A stretch of DNA of 64,000 nt from Muraenolepis orangiensis (lineage: Eukaryota; Chordata; Actinopteri; Gadiformes; Muraenolepididae), in NCBI GenBank assembly GCA_027704905.1, contig CM051004.1, positions 5,786,013 through 5,850,012 of the forward strand, written 5' to 3'. Within the stretch, counting starts at the first letter, position 1; each line of letters opens with the position of its first letter. A program made the translations under genes and the position numbers. Under the pieces are notes generated by a model, which saw only the letters and a program-made list of their open reading frames with translations, was not told the origin of the DNA and did not search any database. Shown piece after piece: positions 33,030 to 47,246 of the stretch.

Positions 33030-33250
33030 CAGTGGCGAAGCGTGTCTATCCCAACTGGACCTTCTGTAGACCAGGGGTTCCCCAACTTTTCAGCCCGCGA
33101 CCCCAAAATAACAGCCCCCCCCCCCTATCACCGGAGGGACTGAAACATTAAAAACAACGTGTGCGCAGATCTTCACCATCGAGAACATCGTGAAGTCCAA
33201 GGGGGGGGGGGGGTCGTGATATTGAAAATTGTGTGTGGCTTTTTTTTCAG
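33030..33250 (-). mobile_element. hAT/MITE fragments with G-run core
   Basis: 33030-33090 is the reverse complement of the terminus at 18842-18902 (CAGTGGCGAAGCGTGTCTAT). 33180-33215 carries the ATCGTGAAGTCCAAGGGGGG core of the 13387-14145 minisatellite, and 33225-33285 matches 18690-18735 inverted. Nested or recombined remains, right end unclear. Confidence 0.6.
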
Positions 33251-33381
33251 CTGCAAATGATACTGTCGTGAATCTGTCGGAATCAAAATGTTAATTGTTA
33301 TAAATACAATTATTGGAAATGGATTGTCTTGCTGTCTTTAGATTGTTTTACTCTATATTCAAAGATATACTGTCTTTCCAT

Positions 33382-33480
33382 GGGGCGGCAGTATAGCTCA
33401 GGAGGTAGAGCGGTCGCCTCACAGCCCAAAGGTCGCTGGGTCGATCCCCGGGTCCTCCTAGCAAAAACTGCTGACACCTG
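33382..33480 (+). mobile_element. tRNA-derived SINE head
   Basis: GGGCGGCAGTATAGCTCAGG with the TAGCTCAGGAGG A-box-like and GGTCGATCCCC B-box-like motifs, identical to 15941-16020 over most of its length, including the flanking ATGTTAATTGTAATAAATAC-like upstream block. So the shared segment extends beyond the SINE. Confidence 0.8.
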
Positions 33481-33548
33481 TGGTGTGTTGACTAGAAGTG
33501 ACACGAAATCAGAACCCTCAGCGACGTCCGGGTGTGGTCTGTTGTGTT

Positions 33549-33670
33549 GACTATGTGAGAAGTGAAACTGCCTCACGTGAAGGATGTTGTGATGATGACA
33601 TTCTTATGTATGTAATGTAATGCTTCATCCTTCACGTGTGGGAGGCAGTTTCACTTCTCACTAGTCAACA
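33549..33670. repeat. Inverted repeat (hairpin) H2
   Basis: CTATGTGAGAAGTGAAACTG plus CCTCACGTGAAGGAT pairs with ATCCTTCACGTGTGGGAGGC plus AGTTTCACTTCTCA across a short loop. It is a relative of H1 at 16133-16320. A further small palindrome (CATACACCCC/GGGGTGTATG) is at 33738-33768. Confidence 0.85.
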
Positions 33671-33870
33671 CAACACACCGGACGTCGCAGGGTGTGAGTG
33701 TGCAGGGCCTCCCAGCAAAAACCTTGAGCGTGACATCGACATACACCCCATATACAGGGGGTGTATGTCATGCAGGAAGTGGTGAGGAAGTGGTGACAGT
33801 CGTCGGAGCACGACGACGCAGTGTGATTTGTCGTATCTTGGGGAGACTCACACACGTGAGTCTTCGAAGG

Positions 33871-35909
33871 ATGAAGCATTACATTGGTGAGTATATTGGT
33901 TATTATTTTATTAAATTGTTATTTATATATAATTGTCAAGTCAAGTTTATTGTCACTTCACAGTTTACAGTTTAGTATAAAGCAGTGATGTGAAAATCTT
34001 GTGTGCAATACCCGACGACAGACAGCAGTTATAAGATAAGATAAAAATAGATAAAAATAGAATAAAAATAGAATAAAGAATATAAAATAAAAATAAAAAA
34101 TGCAATTTATAAAATGCAAAAATCAGCACAGAAAAGAGCAATGTATATATATGTATATATATATATATGCAATGTATGCAATGTATATATGTATATATGC
34201 AATGTATATATAAATCAATGTAATAAAATATACATTGTTATATGTTATACGCCCTTGTTCAGCAGCCTGATGGCCTGACTGTGGAAGCTATCTACATTAT
34301 AGGTCTACATTATATAGCACTATATTACACTACATTACACATAGGTTACACTATGACTAAAATGAACAGTGTGTGATTTTCCTCTCATGCAGGTCATGGA
34401 CTCTCCATATTGTCAGGGAACTCCTTCTGCTCCGATCCTCTTGTCTTCATGGGTGACCTCGGCGACATGATTGATGGGGAGTTCCAGCTCAGGGAAGCCC
34501 AGGAGCAGCGTCGGCTGGAGGAGCACGAGTACCAGAGCATAAGACTGGAGCTGGTGATCGGCTACAGGCAGACCCTGGCTGACCTGCAGACTGGGAACAG
34601 GAGAGCTGAGAAGAAGGCTCAACTGAGATCAGCAAGTAAGTATTGTTCACTGTACACTGACTATAGTAACACATGTCCATCCATCCACACTGTCAAATGA
34701 ATTATCTGTTTGACTTATTTCATTTTTGTATGTAATAAACAAGTAAACAGTTATGCACATTCGTATGTGGACTGCATGTGGTTGGTGGCTGGTTAAAGCA
34801 GCCTCACGTTGCCCGTAAGCATAATACCATCTCATGACATGTTGTTAAACTTAATATATGTCCTACTTTGGATCCCAACATGTCCCAAATGACCGGGTGT
34901 GGTATATACCTCAGATACAGGAAGCAACACTCCTCCTCTAACCTCTAACCACAACGGAAAATTCTGTTCAGATACGTGACACCTGTCCTCCCCCCTCTAA
35001 CGGAAAATTCTGTACTAAAAAAACGGAACATTCTGCTCGCGTTCTGTTCAGTATGAGCAGAAACAGTGTTAGTTGTGGAACTGTTCATACGAAGCATTAC
35101 ATTGGTGAGTATTGTGAACATGAAAGTATTGAGCGTATTGGACTGCCAGACTGTGTTTTACGTGTGACACGAAAAATGGGTTGCGTTATAATGGGTTGCG
35201 TTTGTATGTAATAAACAAGTAAACAGTTATGCACATTCATATGTGGACTGCATGTGGTTGGTGGCTGGTTAAAGCAGACTCACGTTGCCCGTAAGCATAA
35301 TCTTAACAACATCCTGCAGAACACTGAACTCGAAGCTCATTAGGAAGAACTGAACAGAAACCTCCACGATACAGAACACACAGGAACACTCACACTTGCA
35401 GAAAAATACAAATAACATTATTAAAGTCAAATTAAATACAATTTGAGACGATGCAGACGTAAGCAGAAGAATGGTGATATTAGGTATTCGGCTGTTTTGT
35501 CAAGTAAGATCTTAAGAATGTCCTAGGTTCTTTTAAGTGTATCGTCGTCTTCGGCTACCCTAAACTAAAATAAACAAATTCAATCAAGCAATTGTATATG
35601 CCAAAACTGTGTATTAGAAGGATTTGTTTGGTAAATGAATATGCAAAATAAATAAGATGTTGTTAAACTTAATATATTTCCTACTTTGGATCCCAACATG
35701 TCCCAAATGACCGGGTGTGGTGTTGTTTTAAACATTGTTTTCCAGTTGGTGAGATGCTGCACATGACCAAAGGTGTCGCTCCCGGTAAGGTGGGCGGACA
35801 GGAGACCGAGGAGGAGAAGATCAGCATCCTAATCGACCAACTGAACAAGGACATCTTGGTCTCTACTAAGCACCTTTCAAGAAGCATGGATATTACCCCT
35901 TTTTTTTAA
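33871..35909 (+). CDS. Coiled-coil family copy D (composite, open frame of 140 aa)
   Basis: Plus strand. Exon 1 33871-33886 (ATGAAGCATTACATTG, donor GTGAGT), exon 2 34393-34635 (acceptor CTCATGCAG, donor GTAAGT), exon 3 35746-35909 (acceptor TTTTCCAG, ends SMDITPFF, stop). Total 423 nt is in frame: 140 aa. Exon 2 is 6 bp shorter than in copy C, an in-frame change. Intron 2 is unusually long (1.1 kb) and contains a cut-off exon-3 flank (34860-34903) and an exon-1 look-alike whose ATG is ACG (35089-35105). This suggests exons 1-2 and exon 3 come from two tandem units fused by deletion. Expression is unproven; function unknown. Confidence 0.55.
33930..34310. other. LINE-tail-like and AT-repeat sequence in intron 1 of copy D
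   Basis: Contains the CAAGTCAAGTTTATTGTCAC and CAGCAGCCTGATGGCCTGAC motifs common at the ends of fish LINE fragments, plus AATAAAAATAG and ATGTATATAT simple repeats. No protein. Confidence 0.55.
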
Positions 35910-36267
35910 GAAATATTTTTTAGAATGTGTGTAGAATTGACAAAAAAACAACAACCGAGGAAAATATTCTTCTTCAGTCTATTAGACTAAACTGTCTACT
36001 ATGATCTTAATTGTAATGATGTCTGTTGAATGGACTGTCCGGGTTAATTATAAGTTTTCCACGCCCACTCTCCATTGACTTTGTATTGTGAGAAGGTCTC
36101 CTGGTCGTTTTCTAATAAAAAACGGAAACATGTCTAAAAGCTGTTGATGATGAACCAACAAGGTAAATAACTATTTGTTTCGGTTCGGCAGTTTGTTCAA
36201 ATGTAGTTCTGGGTTGTTTGTTGTTGTTGAGCATCCTGTCTCAAAGCTGAACCTGTTTCTTGGAAGG

Positions 36268-36283
36268 ATGAAGCTTTCCATTG
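36268..36283 (+). CDS. Isolated exon 1 of the coiled-coil family (left arm)
   Basis: ATGAAGCTTTCCATTG followed by GTGAGT. No exon 2 follows before a TG tract at 36400-36462. The mirror copy is 62139-62154 on the minus strand. Confidence 0.45.
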
Positions 36284-36431
36284 GTGAGTATTGTGAACAT
36301 GAACGTACTGAGCGTTTTGGACTGCCAGCCGATGGTGCTGTGCGGTGTGTCACGTGGGACACGAAGAAGTCCACGGCTTGACTTTAAGCGCCACGGGCAC
36401 TTGCGTGTGTGTGTGTGTGTGTGTGTGTGTA

Positions 36432-36464
<33 letters not shown>

Positions 36465-36499
36465 TGTGGGGGGGGGGGGTGGAGGGGGTAAATGCTGAT

Positions 36500-37010
36500 C
36501 CGTGCATTAATAGCAACAGCACAGACATAGGCCTATTATAAAGAGAACATCTGTTGCACACGGGGTGGTGCCACAGGTCTACATTTACATGAAACGTCCC
36601 GATGGATCATGGTCATGTCAACATATTTCCCGAGCATGTATGGGCTACGCAAACTTCAATCAACTTGATAATAAATAATCCACGGACCACCAATGTAACG
36701 TTTGACTGTTTAATTAAATCAACTTAAAATGACTCAAAAACAGGCTACATCGTTTCACATGGGCTATAGCCTATTATGGCTGTAGCCCACACAGAGCCGA
36801 ACACACGCGATAAGAGCAGCCAGCGGCACCAACCATGAACAATATTAATATTAATAATACAGCTATAGCACAACACAACCCTCTCACTGCCTGGAGAGAC
36901 GCGACGCCACACACAACACAACGATGCACATAGCACTCATCATATCAGTATTTTAGAGAGCTCCCCCCAAATTTCACAAACCATGTTCCCAGGGGAGCTC
37001 ATGTCACCAC
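36500..37010 (-). repeat. Dispersed repeat R, copy 2
   Basis: Reverse complement of the 9780-10435 repeat, with GGCCTATTATAAAGAGAACA at the left and CCATGTTCCCAGGGGAGCTC at the right. Mirror copy at 61405-61920. Confidence 0.8.
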
Positions 37011-37194
37011 CCCTGCTCCCCTCCAGTTCGCACCCTGCGACCATAAAACGCGGTGATTCATGTTTCGCAGCAGTCACTCGAGCCGTCAATCAAATCAGCA
37101 GCGCGTTATCTTTTTGGAGTAGAGCACAACACGCGGCCGTTACGACAAACAATCTGCTGCGACACGCCGGGCCGCAGTCACCACCGGGGGGGGG

Positions 37195-38560
<1,366 letters not shown>

Positions 38561-38794
38561 TCTTTTTTGCATTGAACCCATCCTAGTATTAGGAGCAGTG
38601 GGCAGCTATTGCATATACAGTAGTAGTGTGGCAGTGTAGGGATCTGGTGCCTTGCTCAAGGGCACTTTGGAAGTTTCCAGGAGGAGAACTGAAACCTTTT
38701 TCCATAAAAGACTCAAACACAAAAAAAAGTTTTGTCCCAACACAACGAGCGTCTCATAAAAACAAAAGCTTCTCTGCATTTAAGACTCACCCAT

Positions 38795-39590
38795 GTAGAG
38801 AGAGAGTGTCTATACGACTCACCCATGTAGAGAGAGAGTGTCTATAAGACTCACCCATGTAGAGAGAGAGAGAGAGTCTATAAGACTCACCCATGTAGAG
38901 AGTGTGTCTATAAGACTCACCCATGTAGAGAGAGTGTCTATAAGACTCACCCATGTAGAGAGAGAGTGTCTATAAGACTCACCCATGTAGAGAGAGTGTC
39001 TATAAGACTCACCCATGTAGAGAGAGAGTGTCTATAAGACTCACCCATGTAGAGATCGAGTGTTTATAAGACTCACCCATGGAGAGAGAGTGTCTATAAG
39101 ACTCACCCATGTAGAGAGAGAGTGTCTATAAGACTCACCCATGTAGAGAGAGAGAGTCTATAAGACTCACCCATGTAGAGAGAGAGAGTCTATAAGGCTC
39201 CCCCATGTAGAGAGAGAGAGTCTATAAGGCTCACCCATGTAGAGAGAGTCTATAAGGCTCCCCCATGTAGAGAGAGAGAGAGTCTATAAGGCTCCCCTAT
39301 GTAGAGAGAGAGTCTATAAGACTCCCCCATGTAGAGAGAGAGAGTCTATAAGACTCCCCCATGTAGAGAGAGAGAGTCTATAAGGCTCCCCCATGTAGAG
39401 AGAGAGAGTCTATAAGACTCACCCATGTAGAGAGAGAGTCTATAAGACTCACCGATGTAGAGAGAGAGTCTATAAGGCTCCCCCATGTAGAGAGAGAGAG
39501 TCTATAAGGCTCCCCCATGTAGAGAGAGTCTATAAGACTCACCCATGTAGAGAGATAGTCTATAAGGCTCCCCCAGGTAGAGAGTTTTAC
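38795..39590. repeat. Minisatellite, ~28-36 bp unit (CCCATGTAGAGAGAGAGTCT core)
   Basis: About 25 copies of a unit made of ACTCACCCATGTAGAGAGAG and TGTCTATAAG, with variable AG-run length and C/A variants (CTCCCCCATG) in the right half. The mirror array is 58912-59745. Confidence 0.95.
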
Positions 39591-39998
39591 TTTAAGACTG
39601 TCTTTGTCCAATAGCGTTAGCATTATCAGCTCTAACCAACATGTACACTACGCCTACATTTATTTTGGGATGCTGGTTGTCAAATGACCATCGGACACAT
39701 TTCTTTAGGGTTTATTAGGCCTCTGTTCACCCTACTGTCTCTCTGTCGGTTCTAGTCACATCTCCTGTTTTGAGTTCCCAAGGACAGACCAGGGGCAGGC
39801 CGGCAGATTAGATTAGATTCTAATGTATTGTCATTGTACAGCACAAGTACACTACAGCGAAAATAATTGAGCATCTAACCAAAGTGCACATGTTGCAGTA
39901 AAGTGCATGGTCATATATAATGTACATTTAAATTGAGAGGTTAAAAGCCTAGGTCTAGGTATTAAATGGGATATGAGCAGCATAATAATAGGTATATG

Positions 39999-40950
39999 CA
40001 GTGTTGGGGGTAACGCGTTACAAAAGTAACGCAATTACAGTAATGTATTACTATTTGCTGTAACGCAGTAATATAACGCATTACTAATACATTTTCGGTA
40101 ATATTTTACTCGTTACAATCTAAGTAACGCGCGTTACAACGCATTTTAACCCGTTTAGCTGTTGTTTTTTAAAGAATTCACCAACACCGCGAGACATCCC
40201 GACAACAGAAAAAAGCCGGGACTCGGGAGCAAGCGCGATTTCCTGTTTTTTTTTTTTTCTCTCCTGTTGAGGCTGATGATGACAACAGACACGGCGCAGC
40301 CGGACTCTACGTTTGCGCGGTGGACATTCGCCCATTATTTTCAGTTCCTCAAAGAGAAGGAGAAGAACATCATTGTAAAATGCAACCTGTGTGCGACACC
40401 GAGGGAACTCTCGACGTCAAAAAATAGCACCAGTAACTTAACAGTAACTAAAAGAAAAAGAGATTGTGTGTTTGTCATATTATAAGGCTATAGGCTATGT
40501 TATAGTGGGCTCTAACTCTATTTTGTTTCATATGAATAGGCCAGGACTTTAAATATTTGCAGCATCTCCATCATAACTTACAGACTTTGATCATTTGTCT
40601 GCTTATATGATTAACTGTCATTGTTACTCATTGTATTGTGCCATGAGCCTTTACTGTGCCTATTATATTAAGTTATTAGTAGCTTTAGGGGCCTACACAG
40701 TCATTATGTTACATCATCCTCCACTGAATGTAAATAATCAGCTATAACAATCTGCAGTTTAGCATTTTTAAATGCTTAGTCATATATTTCTGTGGCTATT
40801 TTGTTGAAAGTAACTCAAAAGTAATACACAAGTAGTGTAACGCATTACAATTCAGAGATAGTAATATTGTAATGTAACTAATTACTTTCAAATGACAGTA
40901 ACTAGTAATATATAATGTATTATATTTTGGATGTAACTTGCCCAACACTG
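39999..40950 (+). mobile_element. hAT element, 952 bp, left arm (8-bp TSD)
   Basis: Ends CAGTGTTGGGGGTAACGCG (39999) and AACTTGCCCAACACTG (ending 40950), with GGTATATG at 39991-39998 and 40951-40958. At 40282-40440 the plus strand encodes a BED-zinc-finger-like fragment (FARWTFAHYFQFLKEKEKNI, then VKCNLCATP), the usual N-terminus of hAT transposases; the rest is missing. Because the mirror arm carries it at the same place and length, it predates the inverted duplication (if real). Confidence 0.95.
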
Positions 40951-40952
40951 GG

Positions 40953-41010
<58 letters not shown>

Positions 41011-41149
41011 TAAGTGAGTATTTAACAGGTAGTGATCAGGGGTATGCAATTATTGAAAGCAGGATCAATCTATATATAAATGTAAATGTATATATATATA
41101 AGTGAGCATATATAATTGTATGGCATATATAAATGTATATACAGGAGTT

Positions 41150-41375
41150 CTATCAATAGTTGAGATTTAAATATAGATGGCCGGTACAGTAAGCGGGTAT
41201 CTTATTAACAGTGCAGTGGTCGTCCCACACTGTGGTGCAGTTGGTGAGGATGCTTTCAATAGCACACCGGTAAAAGTTCACCAGAATGTGAGGTGACAGG
41301 TGGGCTTTCCTCAGTCTCCTCAGGCGAAGAGAGGCCGGTGAGCCTTCTTTACCAGCAGGTGGCGCCAGAAAACAC
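41150..41375 (-). pseudogene. LINE RT C-terminal fragment, left arm
   Basis: Minus-strand frame RLRRLRKAHLSPHILVNFYR followed by CAIESILTNCTTVW matches the region downstream of the RT in fish LINEs. It is a short remnant next to AT repeats. Mirror at 57140-57360. Confidence 0.7.
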
Positions 41376-41744
41376 ATATCTAATAATAGACGAACCTATA
41401 ATATTTCAATGATGTTCTTAACACACATTCCACATTGCTGTAACAAACAGACGCAACCGACAGGCCTACAGACCGGACATGGGGAGGCCAATAGTGAAGA
41501 TGAGATTCAGGCCATACTTTAATAACCTCAGGCGGGAAAATGAAGGGAGAGTACAGGACAGTAACAATCAGACGAGATAAAGAATTAATATACAGGCCTA
41601 CGGAAAACATTCTTCTTCATGTTACAGACCTGTATGAGTAAGTGGTGCGTCGCATAAAAACACACATTAGCGAAACATTCCCATAACACATCATAGAAAA
41701 GCTTCAGGATACTGGCGACGGAAACCCGGGGCACGCCCAGCCCC

Positions 41745-42040
<296 letters not shown>

Positions 42041-42154
42041 CCAGCCCCACCCACACCCACACTAGGACGAGATGCGGCAGTAGTCCATATCGGGGGCGGG
42101 AGGTATATGTGTGTACTAGTAGCAGACCAGCAGCGACTCTTGTTTCACAATCTC

Positions 42155-42285
42155 ATCACCACCACCACCACCATCATCATCATCACCACCATCCTCATCA
42201 CCACCACCACCATCATCATCATCACCACCATCCTCATCACCACCACCATCATCATCATCATCACCACCACCACCACCACCACACC
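42155..42285. repeat. (CAC/CAT)n trinucleotide repeat
   Basis: Imperfect CAC, CAT and CCT triplets; mirror at 56225-56315 is shorter. It lies about 400 bp upstream of the TMEM61-like start codon, next to CpG-rich sequence (42290-42680) that is likely the promoter and 5' UTR. Confidence 0.9.
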
Positions 42286-42289
42286 GGGG

Positions 42290-42682
42290 GATTAATGATG
42301 AAGGACGCCCCACGACGACGACACGTTGTATCGTGTAACCGGAGACGCGCGGTCCGTCTTCTGTGAGGGGGTCTGAGAGTGACGTGGTCGGTAGTGACCG
42401 TGAGGGGAACGCACCAGCCATACTGTGGCACGTCGTCTTACTGGCGGCCAGAGTGACTTTCTTTTTGGGGGGTGTTGTTGTTTCGTCCTGCTGTCGTAAA
42501 ACTCCCCCCCCCCCTTCGCTCGTTCTCCTCTCCGCTCGCTGGTCTCCATGTCGGCGGGATCCGTCTGAGAGATCCGTCTCCTCTCCTCCGGACCAGGCTG
42601 TGGCTCTCGGTCCGTGATGCTGCTGGTGGTGGTGGTCGCTCAGCGGACCAGCGGTTAGGCGGGGCTAGAGGGGGGGGGGGAC
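42290..42682 (+). promoter_or_regulatory. CpG-rich promoter/5' UTR of the TMEM61-like gene (left arm)
   Basis: CpG density is high (for example GACGCCCCACGACGACGACACG and GGAGACGCGCGGTCCGTC) and falls off after exon 1. No TATA box is apparent. The block is present in the mirror arm at about 55821-56215. Confidence 0.5.
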
Positions 42683-43928
<1,246 letters not shown>

Positions 43929-44009
43929 GATGGAGCTCCGTCAGCCCCATTGCACCATCACTTGTTTCACTCCTTTGTGCCTTTTTGAGAACCAGCATGT
44001 TGAACCAAG

Positions 44010-44165
44010 AGAGGGCGACCCGGGCCGGACTGAGAGAGGGCGACCCGGGCCGGACTGAGAGAGGGCGACCCGGGCCGGACTGAGAGAGGGCGACCCGGGC
44101 CGGACTGAGAGAGGGCGACCTGGGCCGGACTGAGAGAGGGCGACCCGGGCCGGACTGAGAGAGGG
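44010..44165. repeat. 25-bp minisatellite, 6 units (left arm)
   Basis: GAGAGGGCGACCCGGGCCGG plus ACTGA, six near-identical units. The mirror array at 54193-54443 has ten units. Lies 80 bp downstream of the TMEM61-like stop codon. Confidence 0.97.
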
Positions 44166-44346
44166 CTGCGAGGAGGACACAGTGTGAACCTTGACGGACA
44201 CGGGGGGGGGGGGAATAGAATGTTCCTTGTGTCGCTCGAAACCGCTGTTGTTGACCCTGGATGACATTCATGTGAGAGCCGTTGGCCCTCAGCCCAGTAA
44301 ACAGCCAGCACTTCATGCCCCCCCTGGAGGCTGTAGTCGCTATGAC

Positions 44347-44396
<50 letters not shown>

Positions 44397-44817
44397 GTGC
44401 CTTTTTGAGAGCAGAGTGTTAACACAACCGTTGCTCGGCTGAGGTTTGTACTCGCTTGTTGTGTCACGTTAGCGATGGCTTGTTTGTGTGACAAAAATAA
44501 AACGCTATCCTAGCTAGCCCTATAGGAGCAAGAGTGAAATGTTTACTGGTTTGACTGTTCAACGTGTCAACAGACCGCTAGCACGTTGGACACCTGGTCG
44601 GGTGGAGGGTCGTGTGGTAGTGAGTAGAGTACTGGGGAAAGGAACTGTTTAGCAAGTTAGCTGGAGGCAAGGTCCCCGTTTTAGAGCACACACACAAGTA
44701 CTTAGTCACACACACACACACACACACACACACATTCTCCCTCACCTTGACAAACCATGAGAAATATTTAGAAGAAAATAATGGGTGGTTTGTGTGGGAG
44801 TCAGACGTGTGTAACAG

Positions 44818-44955
44818 AGCCAGCTGTGTGCGGGCTCTCTGGGTCTCGTCATCACGATGGAGGAGCGGCCACACATCTACGGGCCGCTCTGCGCCCTGGG
44901 GGTCCTCATGGAGGGTCTCAGCACCGCCTGCAGCTTGTGCCACTGCTACCCCAAG
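44818..44955 (+). CDS. bsnd: Barttin (bsnd)-like exon, left arm
   Basis: A 138-nt exon-like stretch between a TGTGTAACAG acceptor and an AAGGTACC donor; 46 codons, no stop. It reads GLVITMEERPHIYGPLCALG, a hydrophobic run, then STACSLCHCYPK. Barttin, the accessory subunit of ClC-K chloride channels, has the same pattern between its two TM segments and after the second: RP-x-(I/V)-YG, then a small-residue TM helix, then C-x-CYPK. A first exon with TM1 and the downstream cytosolic exons were not found, so this may be a partial gene or the others are too diverged to see. It follows the TMEM61-like gene on the same strand. Confidence 0.55.
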
Positions 44956-44959
44956 GTAC

Positions 44960-45240
44960 CAGTGTGTGTGTGTGTGTGTGTGTGTGGGAAGGTGTGTGTT
45001 TGATAAGGGGGGGGGTTGAGAAGGTGTGTGTGTTGTGTGTCTGGGAAGGTGTGTGTTTGATAAGTTGTGTGTGTTTGAGAAGGTGTGTGTTTGATGTGTT
45101 TAAGAACGTGTGTGTGTGTGTGTGTTTGAAATGTGTGTGTGTGTGTGTGTGTTTGAAAAGGGGTGTGTGTGTGTGTAAAGGTGTGTGTGTGTTAGTTTGA
45201 GAAGGTGTGTGTGTGTGTGTGCATGTGTGTGGTGGAGGGA
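44960..45240. repeat. TG-rich imperfect repeat
   Basis: GTGTGTGTTTGA(GA)AGG-type units of variable length directly after the bsnd-like exon donor. The mirror is 52990-53345. Confidence 0.9.
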
Positions 45241-45479
45241 AAAAAGTGAAAAGGTGTGTGATGGAAGCCACAGCAGCTCTACTTCTGTGTGTGGTATTGT
45301 ATTGTATTGTATTGTCATTCAAGATTTGTATTTGCCATATGCAACACGTACAATGGAATGCTTTCTCCCCATTCCCTCCTGCAGTATGACTTTTGTACAA
45401 TTTAACCATATATGCTATACTATGTACTGTATTTATACTATACAACACTGTACTCAACAACAAAAATAACAATAAAGTA

Positions 45480-46440
45480 AAATGGATGATATGTACATGT
45501 GTTGAATTGTGCAAAAAGCATTACAAATCATTCTAAAGTGCCAGTTGTGCAGCAGCATCATGAATACAGTTCAGTAGGCTCTTCTTGAACCTGGTAGTCC
45601 TTGCTGTACGGATGCTGCGGAACCGGCGATCGGACGGTAGGGGGGAGAAGAGGTGGTGCCCAGGTTGGTTTGTGATGGAGATGGCCTTATTCCGACATCT
45701 GGTCCTAAAGATCTCCTCAATGCATGGAAGTGCACCCCCCGGTGATCTTTTCCGCCGTCCTCGCGACCCTCTGGATGGCTTTCATGTCCCGTGCGGTGGT
45801 GTTACCGTACCACACGGTGACGCCACTCGTCAGGAGGCTCTCTACATTGCCACAGTAGAAGTACACCAGCCACCATTTGCCTATGTCGCTTCTCCTGAGG
45901 CACCGCAGGGCTAAGAGGCGCTGGCGTGCCTTCTTCAGTATGATCTCTGTGTTGTGGTCGTCCGAGATCTGTAGTCCCAGGAAACGGAAGCAGCTGACGG
46001 TGTCCGGTCCAGACTGATGGGGGAGTGGGTGCCCCGGTGGCTCCTGAAGTCCACGGTGAGATCCTTAGTCTTGCTGACATTTAGTGCCAGGCTGTTGTCC
46101 TCACACCATCACGCTCATCAGCCGGACCTCATCTCTGTACTGTTTCTTCGTCACCACTTATCAGGCTGATGATGGTGTCGTCTGCAAACTTCATAATCCG
46201 ACTGTTGCTGTGTGTGGCCCGTACAGTCATGTGTGTACAGCGAGTACAGCCGGGGACTGAGGCAGCAGCCTTGGGGTGCTCCGGGGTTGAGGACCAGAGT
46301 GGATGAGATGTTGTTCCCAATCTTCACCACTTGAGGCCTGCCCGTCAGGAAGTCCATATTCCAGTTACAGATGGGGCGCCCAGACCAAGGTCCCTCAGTT
46401 TCAGGATCAGCTTGGAGGGAACGATGGTGTGGAACACCGA
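45480..46440 (-). pseudogene. LINE fragment with RT sequence, left arm (minus)
   Basis: Minus strand reads CNWNMDFLTGRPQVVKIGNN, GAPQGCCLSPRLYSLYTHDC and KFADDT (the catalytic FADD box), then VSKTKDLTVDFRSH, then RLR-type pieces and a 3' end (CTTCAAGAAGAGCC-type tail) near 45560. Frames are shifted several times. It is the usual fish LINE layout. It abuts an opposite-strand LINE piece at 46441. Confidence 0.8.
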
Positions 46441-46725
46441 GCATCAGCTGCTTCCGTTTCCTGGGACTACAGATCTCCGATGACCTGGCGTGGACCCGCA
46501 ACACGGAGGTCGTGCTGAAGAAGGCCCACCAGCGCCTCTATGCCCTGCGGTGCCTCAGGAGATGCGGCATAGATAAACAGTGGCCATTGAACTTCTTCTG
46601 TGGCACCGTGGAGAGCGTCCTGCCGGGTGGCGTCACCGTGTGGTACGGCAGCACCACTGAACAGGACAAGGAAGACATCCAGAGGGTTTTGCTGGATGTT
46701 GTGGTGACCGACTTATGGCATAAAG
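46441..46725 (+). pseudogene. Second LINE fragment, head to head, left arm (plus)
   Basis: Plus strand reads SCFRFLGLQISDDLAWTRNT, KKAHQRLYALRCLRR and PLNFFCGTVESVLPGGVTVW, the region just downstream of the RT in the same LINE family. It overlaps in content with part of the minus-strand copy, so the two are separate or inverted-duplicated copies. Mirror at 51540-51800. Confidence 0.8.
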
Positions 46726-46914
46726 ACACACTGGACACTATAAGAGGAGGTACGGCTCCTTTAAGATGGTTCAACCTAGGAGCTTTCTGGGTCATTTTGT
46801 AATCTGGGGAGTTTTGAATGTAGCGGTTTTGATTGGTCATTACTGTTACATTATTAACATGTGTGTGTATTATGTCTACCATCTCCTCGTTTCCACGCAC
46901 TCCCACACCGTATT

Positions 46915-46923
46915 ATTAAGATG

Positions 46924-46958
<35 letters not shown>

Positions 46959-47150
46959 ATAATATGAAGTATCATTAACATTATTTATTCTTAATGATGT
47001 ATCATTAATGTGAAGTAGTATAAATGTGATGTATTATTAATATGATGTATAAATGTGAAGTATTATTAATATGAAGTATTATGAATATGAATTATGATTA
47101 ATAAGATGTATTATTAATATGAAGTATTGTATTATTTAATTCATTAAAGT
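46915..47150. repeat. AT-rich imperfect repeat (ATT and TATTATTAATATGAAG-like)
   Basis: ATTATT triplets followed by about ten degenerate units of ATTAATATGAAGTATT. The mirror is 51105-51355. Confidence 0.85.
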
Positions 47151-47246
47151 GTAATGTGTGGATTGGCAGGGTGTTGTTGGTTGCTAGGATATGAGCGGGG
47201 AAATGAGCTTCCAAGACGATGTCAGTGACGTCCGTCTACCTGTGCA

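Noticed and set aside
40162..40485. BED-finger host gene
   Set aside because: Sits within the 952-bp hAT with an 8-bp target duplication and has no catalytic domain.
43967..44494. Proline/serine repeat protein (RPGSPSLSPA)
   Set aside because: Read from the 25-bp minisatellite on the non-coding strand; not multiple-exon supported and differs between arms.
45480..46725. Twin-primed LINE insertion
   Set aside because: The two opposite segments overlap in LINE content, which twin priming does not predict.
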